Shown in pieces: positions 56,427 through 64,000 of a DNA stretch of 64,000 bases; position 1 is the stretch's first letter, and every line of letters begins with the position of its first letter. Below the pieces are notes generated by a model that was given only the letters and a program-made list of their open reading frames with translations, made no database searches and was not told the origin of the DNA. Location: contig JAVDOI010000011.1 in NCBI GenBank assembly GCA_032191485.1, positions 21,798,887 to 21,862,886 on the forward strand, written 5' to 3'. The position numbers and the translations under genes were made by a program. Source of the stretch: Leptoclinus maculatus. Taxonomy: Eukaryota; Chordata; Actinopteri; Perciformes; Stichaeidae.

Positions 56427-59400
56427 TATTTATCTCCATATAGCCATAATGGAATAGAAAATTCTGATTTTTTTGTTTGTTGTCACTGTGATGATTCAAT
56501 AGTGAGACTAGGAGTCAGATCAGCTCTTGGATCGAATAGGCAACCATTTGTTTTCACCCTTTGATTTATTGTTTATCATGTTCACCATTTTAGAGATTTG
56601 GCAAGCGAACATTGGATTAACAGCACTAAATGCAAAGTAAAGCTGAGGTAAATGGGAAATTTAGTTGAAAGCCAAAATAGACCAACATTTTTGTTTTTGA
56701 CCTGTGCCAGATGTAAAGTTAAGGGATCACCAAAGATGTTATGGTTGTGGAAACCACATTTCATTGCAATCTATCCCAAAAAAAAGACAAAAGTCGACCT
56801 CATGGTAGCACTAGGGGGAAAGTCGGAGTGTCACCAAATGCATTACGATTCATCCTCTGGGAACCATGAATGTCTGCACAAACTTTTGTGTCAGTTAATG
56901 TAGGAGACGTTGACATTTTTTACTGGAAAACTGTAATTGGCGTGAAAACTTTGGCCTGCTGGTTGAGTTTGAGAAAAGGTTAGTAAAGTCACCAAAGTCA
57001 GTAGATTCTATCCTTGAGAGATCATTAAATCCATGTACAAAATGTCATAGCAATCCATTCAATGGTTGTTGAAACATTTTAGTTCAGGACCAAAATTGGA
57101 GACCGACCAACTGATAAGCTGCTAGCAAGGCTAAAAGTAAATATTAAAGACTCTGTATCAAATATGACTGACGCTTGATGTTTTGGTGTGCAAATGAAAT
57201 TGTCTTGAAATGGCACATGAATATCATTTTACAAAAGTGAATCCATCATTGTGTACCAGAGGGAAGGAGATAAACAACACACTGACATACAATGTACTGC
57301 TCCACTGCACCGTAATGAAAGCACTACTGTAACTGTAACTGAGTGATGGATGCAATGTGATCAATCATTAATAATGGTCTGAAGTAGTCAGACAGCAGTT
57401 GCATCAATCGAACCTCAATATATAAACTATAGGAGATTCTAATAATACAGAGAGAAGGAGCAGCCGGGGGACTTGGATGCGTCCCCTCACTTTACTGCTT
57501 GTGATTAAGCTAATCAGCACACAGGAACAACACTGGAATACATCAGGGAGACACTGCATCAAAATACGGCCACACTAAAACACACCGCTGCTGCTCGTAT
57601 TGTCTGGGGGAAGCCCACACAGATGGTCCAGGTGCATTTACGGGGATGTGAAGCTATCTGACGGCATTAACAAGTCCGGCTAATCAGTAGCCATTCAGGA
57701 GGTCTTAACAAGATTGACAATTCAATATGCACATGGGATGTTTTAAGGTGGGAGCGTGCTATGCATATCAATACATTCTATAGTTTGCCACAGACAGCCA
57801 ACCTCACATTCATTTTTTTGAATTCTTAAATGGGAGTGGCACCATTTATTTCAGTTTGTTGAATTCATGACTAGGAATTCGTGACAAAGGATGTATCTAT
57901 ATAAACTTTAGAAGGTCTAATGCTAAAAGCCTACGGTAAAATAAGCTAGTGTGGACTTCACAGGGGACAAGAACAGCGGCTTCCTGGGTGAAAGTCCTGT
58001 GTTTGTTTGACCCATGCAGCCTCCCATCCACCCTACGTAGACGTTCTCGCTCTTTGTACTACACCAGTGGCTCAGGCCATCTCCTACTGACGCAGATGGG
58101 TTTACGTTGGAATAACATGAAAGCCTGGTGCATCTCATACAGACAGGAAAAGGTGCCTTGATGCGTAAGTATCAGAAATGGAGGGGCCACTGACCAAGCA
58201 GCGATTTGCCAAACTAAACGCTGTCACTAGTTGCGATCTGTGTATACACAGTGCACACAAATTGCTTTAGCGAAACAAGGCCCAGAACAAAGTCGCAATT
58301 ATTTATCCCCTAATCTTCCATCTGTGTTTAACACGCTGATATTCATTTTGTATTATCCTCAAGGATGAATCCAGTTTAACTCGACAAAGCTGTCTAGAGT
58401 TTAAGTCGTGTGCAACCTAACCCTACAGGCCCAGAGGCTGCTGTAACCCCTTGATGTAGAACTATGAATTCATCTTTATACTTTTCACTTGTGTGTTGTT
58501 ATTGTGGCCAAATGTGTTTTTCAGCACCGCACATGGTTGGCTCTTCAGTGCTTCATTGGTTCAGTATTTAAACAGGGTGATTGGATTAGAAACTGTTTTT
58601 CCACCCATGTCAAAATAACTGAAGTATACATTGATCAGGTAAAATCAGATTTTTCAAAATGTTTCACGGTAGAAAAACAAAACCAGTGCTTTTAGGCTGG
58701 AATATGCTCCAGTCCCACATGATTCTGTGGAGGACTGAGCAGGTAGAGAAAATAAAAGAATCAATTCAGCCAGAAGATGTCAGTCCGTGAACATTTCTAT
58801 ACATCCTCTAAAGATTTTGGGATGACCTAAAGGCCTTAACAGACCATTTAAGCATCAGGAGTTCACACATTTTTATGAAACAGAAAATATCTTTCAGTGA
58901 AAATGCACAACACGGGTTGCCCACCGTCACAACATGGCACACTGATATTATTTAAGGGTGTTAAATATTTTCAGCCCTTAACCTAGTTATGAGAAATCAT
59001 CCTACGTCTCATCATCTCGCCCTGGGAGCCACGCTCATTAAAACCTTTTATTACAGAGATGCCACCACTAACTATTTCTGGGTTTATGAAACACTGTCAC
59101 GTTGCGTTTGCCTTAGTTTATTAAGCATGCTGTTAATAGCAAAAAAAGGAAAAAAATGCATTCAAGTGATGAGCTGCAGATGGTCACCACAGAAATATTA
59201 GCTTTTTTTCTTATTTCTTTTAATGGTCAACAGATTTATGTAAATTTGTGAAAAATGTTTGACAGAGGTAAATCGATCGATTGGGCACCTGTCGAAACAC
59301 TCCTGTTGTCAGCAGCAGGCCGATCAGTGTCATATATCTGATTTCTTTTGGCAGTCAAATTTACACACACGTGATGGTTTTATGTCGCAACACCATACAC

Positions 59401-59799
59401 ATAATGTGGTCGGTGTGGAAGTCCTTAAGCGTGAGTGAAGAGGCCATAAAGTAAATTTGTCACAACTGCAAGCCCAAAATAAGCCGTGGAGGAACAACCT
59501 TTAATTGTAACAACTAACTTAATCGGACTTAGTACAGATATGTTGCATTTGTTTTCTTCTGGGAAAGTGTGATATACTGCAATTCATGTTCAGTTGGAAT
59601 TTGTTCCTTCAGTAATCTGGGGACCTTTTATTTTGATATTTGTTTTAGTAAGAGTGAGAGAAGGTCCTGTAACTTGGTATGGTTCAGAGAAAAAAAATAT
59701 TAGACAGTGTTTTATTATGAACATACACAATTGAATTTAAATTGTGGATGATACCATCAATAATAGGTCTTGGGGGGAAAAAATGTATGTGTAACTTTT
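56427..59799. other. no gene recognised
   Basis: AT-rich intergenic-type sequence with short open frames only. Confidence 0.5.
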
Positions 59800-59855
59800 A
59801 AAAATCATAATCGGCCAACAAAATTGCAATCAGTGCATCTCTATTTTTAGACCAT
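59800..59855. mobile_element. hAT-type MITE terminus
   Basis: AATCGGCCAACAAAATTGC followed by AATCAGTGCATCTCTA matches, in reverse complement, the TAGAGATGCAC...-GGCCGAT ends of a common fish hAT MITE. The opposite end was not found. Confidence 0.4.
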
Positions 59856-61767
59856 GTGGTAACAAAGCACTACTTTTTTGTTGGTGCAGAAATTGTGTGT
59901 ATAGTGGACAGTGGTCATCAATGAAGGTCTTTAAATTGTGGGTCATTACTTGTGACCTGTGAGGCAAGTAAAAACATTGGCTGATATTGTAGTATAGATC
60001 ATGTCCAGTTCAACTTTTTGTTCCCACTGACACAAATCTCATCACATTTCTCATGTAAAGTATTTGAGTGAGCCCACACTTTTTTGCCTTCCTAAATTTA
60101 GAAATGTTGTATTGATCTTTTAGTTGGTTTAAAAAATGGTAATATACCCCATCCTTTCCTAATAACTGCCTTCATTTCTTTTTTCAAAGGCATTGTGCAT
60201 TTGTGGGGAAATTTAGATGCATTCATCTACTTCTCTCTCAAACACAGAAAAATTGAGGACGAGTAGAGACAAATGTAGAGCCAGCTGTCTATCCTTTTTA
60301 AACATTTACATTAACAATACATTTTAGAAAAATGTAAAAACTCCACTATACTAACTAACAATACCAACTTAATTGGTAATTGGGGGAATATAGAGGGAAA
60401 AACAAATCAATAATGGTGCTTAGTAAATACATAAGAATGATTAAAACCGGCTCAATGCTGGACTATTTTTAAAGGCTTGAAGGGTTCATACCTCGGTGCG
60501 CACCGTCTCATGGGGAAACCAAACATGGACAGCAAAACATCTGCTCAAGTGTGTGTTTTGTCTGGCAGCAAAGGCATTTAAACGGATAACATTCCACTAA
60601 TTAGAAAAAAAATTAAAGACGACAAACCTTCAGGCTATGTCTTAACCTCTCAATGATCTTCAGTGGGCGTTACACGTGTTTGAAGTTGTACAGCCTGTGT
60701 GATAAAGATAAACGCCCCCCCTCCTACTAAATGCTTCAGTACACAAGATGCAAGCAGGACAACTCAGGGACAGATGAATATTCCAGCATTAGATTGCGGT
60801 GTACAGGTTGATTGGCGAGGTTGATGACTGAAATGAGTTTGTGTAGATTGAAATTAAAGTCGTAGAACATTACAACAAGATGTAGATGAAAACCTCTCGG
60901 TGTAGCCAACGTAAAGGAAAAGTTCACCCAAAAAAATATGTGTCTCGCCTGCAGTACTATTTATCAGTCTAGTAGCGGAGGCTGCTGTCGCTTTAGTCCC
61001 ACTTTGAAGTCGTTTAACACTGGGACACTGAGTATGCAATTTACTGCAGATTGGATTTGAATCTGAAGTGTGAAACTGTATGTAGCACATATGTTGTCTC
61101 CCGAGTGCTTTGTATTGTTGGTATTTCTTCAACAAGCGTAATATCTTTGACTGATTAAATTGTCATGTCTTTCATGCAGATGGTTCATTGAAGGTTTTGA
61201 GACGTTGGAAATCGGTCGCAACCGGCATTACAGGGCATTCATCTGTTGAGGTGGCCGAATGCCAACGTGGTGGAAAACAGAAAGGAATGGAAGAAAGATT
61301 TTACATGACACCGCCCCTCAGAGGCATCCTTTCTTACCCAGACATGAAATGTAAATGACAACATGTGAGAGCATTAGATCATTCAAAAAGACTTCCATTT
61401 CCTCGCCGAAGCGTGATGGAAATCCTTTGTGTTACTCTGATTGCCATAAAGTGCACAAACAATCACTGTACAATATATTTGAAAGCACCATCACTTGCCG
61501 AACCGTCTCTTCGGATAGTCAAACAGATGGCACTGTTTTTTGCAAAGGAAGATGTGTGTGACTACTAGTGTGACAATATAAACTGTGTTGTGGTGGATTA
61601 CTGCTGCACATTTACAATGCTGTACCTTCCCTGATGATGTCATTACAATGTGTATCTTTGACTTTATATATTTTGGTTCTGCGTGCAGTTCATTCTTAAA
61701 TACCCAGGGTCTGGAAAGTAAACCACAGTTTTTTGATGTGACACATTTTTATTCTGAATGTAAATGA
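59856..61767. other. no gene recognised
   Basis: AT-rich intergenic-type sequence. Confidence 0.5.
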
Positions 61768-62065
61768 GGTTGTATAGAAGTCTATGAGAAAATGACTCTA
61801 CTTCTCTTTTGATTTATTACCTCAAACATTGTAAACATGAGTTTATGGTCTCAATCTCTAGCTTCGAGTCTTCTTCAATACAGTATGATGTTATTTTAGT
61901 AAATTATGGTCCATTTAGAGTCAAATAGACTATAAAGCAGAGTATGCTTTAGGGCGGGACTACCTTTCGATTGACAAGTCACTACTGCTACCAGACTATA
62001 CGTCACTCCTCCGCAGTCCAAATATTGTCACTTCCGTTTACAGGTTGCAAAAATCCAAGATGGAG
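61768..62065 (-). repeat. dispersed repeat family R1, copy D
   Basis: Reverse-complement copy with TCATAGACTTCTATACAACC, ACCATAAACTCATGTTTACA, AGCATACTCTGCTTTATAG and a CAACCTGTAAACGGAAGTG end. It faces copy E (62965-63560) in inverted orientation. Confidence 0.8.
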
Positions 62066-62245
62066 ACGGTGTGAGGAATTAGAGTTAGAAGTGTTTTTTA
62101 GTAGGATTTATAGAACCCCTGGTGGTGAATAGGAAGCATGTGGTATGCCACATTATGCTTGTAAAAACTGTCAAAGTATGTGAAATGTCACCAGAATACT
62201 TATCAAGTGTATAATATGTTTACAGTATGTTTACTATAGAAGTGT

Positions 62246-62655
62246 TGAACCATAAGAGACAATTATTGAATATATTAATCTGTAAAGAATAGTCGATAGG
62301 GATAGACAGGGATTTTAAGTCAGGCATTACAGCGAACACCAGGATCAGAGCAGAGGACGCAGAAGGAGCAACAGACCAGGACCAATAGGACACGAAGGAG
62401 GAGTCAGCTGACTGAGGCCAGGAGGAGTCAGCTGGACTTAAGCCAATAGTATTTGAGACAGACCTTTTACGAGCTAGTAAAGGAGATTCAAAGGAATCAT
62501 TCTTTCAGTTCATCAGATTCCATCCTTCAGGTAACAAGCTTCCTGTTTGGAGTGTGTGTGAACTCTGTTCTCGAGAGCATTTTACTATCGATAGTTAATT
62601 CAGATTGCATTTGATATTAAATACAAGTTTTACTTTTGAAACCTGAATTCAGCAA
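62246..62655 (+). mobile_element. possible solo LTR
   Basis: The stretch has LTR-like features: start TGTTGAACC, a duplicated 15-base block AGGAGGAGTCAGCTG (62396-62410 and 62420-62434) resembling a promoter enhancer repeat, and ATTAAA near 62616. A matching CA end and target duplication were not found. Confidence 0.3.
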
Positions 62656-62964
62656 CTTATTTGGTGCACATGCGCAGTAAGTAGTAAACAAACAACTGGT
62701 CCAGCGCTGCGGCTCTTGCAGCTTGATCGAGATATTCTTTGCCTTAACAACGGCCAAAACGCCAAACTCGAGTGAGTGCAGCAAGTTATAAAAGGGGAAT
62801 GAATGCACCCCCTTTCAGCATTCCAAGTGTTTTACTCCATGTGATCCCACAAAAATACGTGAATTTGTTATCTTAATAGCACATTATGTGGGGGTTGCAT
62901 GTAATGTGTTAAATAACGTAAAAAACGATTTACTTTAAGGCAACAAAACTACTTGAAATAAACA

Positions 62965-63560
62965 CTATTGCCGGTCTTGACTGTATACGAAGCGGACGTA
63001 GCCACCGTGACCCATTGGTTTCTGGACTACAGTTTTGATGCCTCAAAGTTCTGCCTTTTGGGCATCGCAATCTTGGTTTTTGGGCCTCGCCATCTTGGCT
63101 TTTTGCAACCAGAAGAAACATGACATACGAAGCAAAACAGAACGCTGAATTGGGCCCCGATCAACTGAGATGTGTCGCTAGAAAACCGCAAAACCATTGT
63201 GTTCCTATAGTAGAGCGTGCCGGATGTGCGTTCCTCTCTTGCGCCGCATTGTACTCTCTTTTGTACGCCCTAAAGCGTACCCTGCTTTAATTTCTATTTT
63301 ACTCTAAATTGGACCATAATTTACAAAAACATCATGCTGTATTGTATAACTTGAAAGTAGAGATTGAGACCATAAACTCATGTTTACTGAGGTAATATAT
63401 CAAGTTAGAAGTAGTCATTTTCTAATAGACTTCTATACAATTTAAATTATTTTTGCAACCAGAGGAGTCGCCCCCTGCTGGTCAGTAGAGAGAAAGCAAG
63501 TTTAAGACATCTCTGCATTGACACACTTTTCAGAATCGCAAGTTGCCACCTGCTCTCACT
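62965..63560 (+). repeat. dispersed repeat family R1, copy E (most complete)
   Basis: Blocks in order: GACTGTATACGAAGCGGACG, GGACTACAGTTTTGATGCCT, CCATCTTGGCTTTTTGCAAC, GCGTACCCTGCTTTAATTTC, GACCATAAACTCATGTTTAC, TAATAGACTTCTATACAATT, GAGTCGCCCCCTGCTGGTCA and AGTTGCCACCTGCTC. Parts of this order recur in copies A to D. No coding capacity. The class is unknown; length and lack of a poly-A or simple-repeat tail suggest a MITE rather than a SINE. Confidence 0.75.
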
Positions 63561-64000
63561 GCTCTTTTATGTCAGTCTAAGATAAAAAGCAGAAAGATGT
63601 TGTATGTAAATATGTATATATGTATTAGGGTCAATGAGAAGATTGGAGATGAAGACCACATCCTGCAGGGACATTAACAGTGTTTATAGCCTGTATACAC
63701 ACAGACATTTCTCTTTATCCAATAGAAACGTGTACAGCCATTGTGCTGAAGAGCTTGGACAAAGGCTCTGTTGTGCCCAGCTATTTTGACGGCAGAGCAG
63801 GAACTATTATGCCCTTGTGTGTGGTCGGTAGACACAAAGAGACAACAAAGGGGTCATTTTACAGCCTAATTGCAGACTCATTATAGGAAAGAACAATGGG
63901 GGGAGATGAAGACCTGGGAAGGAAAGGGAGAAGGAGAGATGATAGCAGACAACACGACTCCTCCATTAGCTTGTTTAGAAAGAGTCGGCAAGTCAATGAG
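63561..64000. other. no gene recognised
   Basis: Intergenic-type sequence to the right edge. Confidence 0.5.

Noticed and set aside
1..64000. CRISPR arrays, bacterial operons, rRNA genes
   Set aside because: None seen; sequence is eukaryotic with vertebrate transposons and microsatellites.

Overview
The window reads as intergenic or intronic DNA of a teleost fish, probably a percomorph. The evidence is the repeat content: Rex1/Babar and L2-type LINEs, several ZBED-like hAT elements, a tyrosine-recombinase (DIRS/Ngaro-order) retrotransposon, gypsy-type LTRs, a pogo-like element with the CCGTATTTTCCGC terminus, TTAA-flanked MITEs, and long CA/CG(CA) microsatellites. I found no complete host protein-coding gene. 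Almost every coding-looking stretch longer than about 100 codons is a transposon remnant. One exception is a decayed HECT E3-ligase fragment near 24.2-24.9 kb.

Layout. 1-3.6 kb: minus-strand gag-like and reverse transcriptase parts of a DIRS/Ngaro-like element running off the left edge, nearly intact (one +1 frameshift, one in-frame TGA). 4.9 kb: LINE 3' tail. 7.0-7.9 kb: 5'-truncated Rex1 LINE (+). 9.9 kb: large CGCA/CA microsatellite. 12.3-14.6 kb: an element with 26-bp perfect terminal inverted repeats, carrying a nested hAT with a perfect 8-bp target duplication. 18.7, 22.0-23.2, 61.8 and 63.0 kb: copies of one dispersed repeat family; the 22-23 kb copy is split by an LTR-retroelement 5' end (LTR plus tRNA-Pro-type primer site), itself split by a TTAA MITE. 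24.2-26.8 kb: HECT remnant (+), LINE-like tail, small piggyBac-like MITE and a decayed integrase-type transposase (-). 27.6-28.4 kb and 34.6-37.3 kb: two hAT elements, each with a perfect 8-bp target duplication. 37.6-38.1 kb: inverted-repeat structure. 45.6-45.9 kb: probable L2 3' end. 47.7 kb: tRNA-Leu(UAG)-derived pseudogene. 51.5-52.9 kb: L2-type LINE with a clean reverse transcriptase reading frame. 54.1-56.4 kb: pogo-like element with a gypsy-type solo LTR inside it, abutted exactly by an internally deleted Rex1 copy.

The features do not form a pathway. The informative structure is the order of insertions: nested elements with readable target duplications give relative ages. I did not find a convincing new biological system. 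The most worthwhile leads are the in-frame TGA between gag and RT in the DIRS/Ngaro-like element, the possible association of HECT and integrase remnants, the 178-bp GC-AG intron-like insert flanked by 16-bp direct repeats in a hAT transposase, and the Rex1 copy in which 5' and 3' ends are fused. Family names come from recognising motifs by eye, without database searches.
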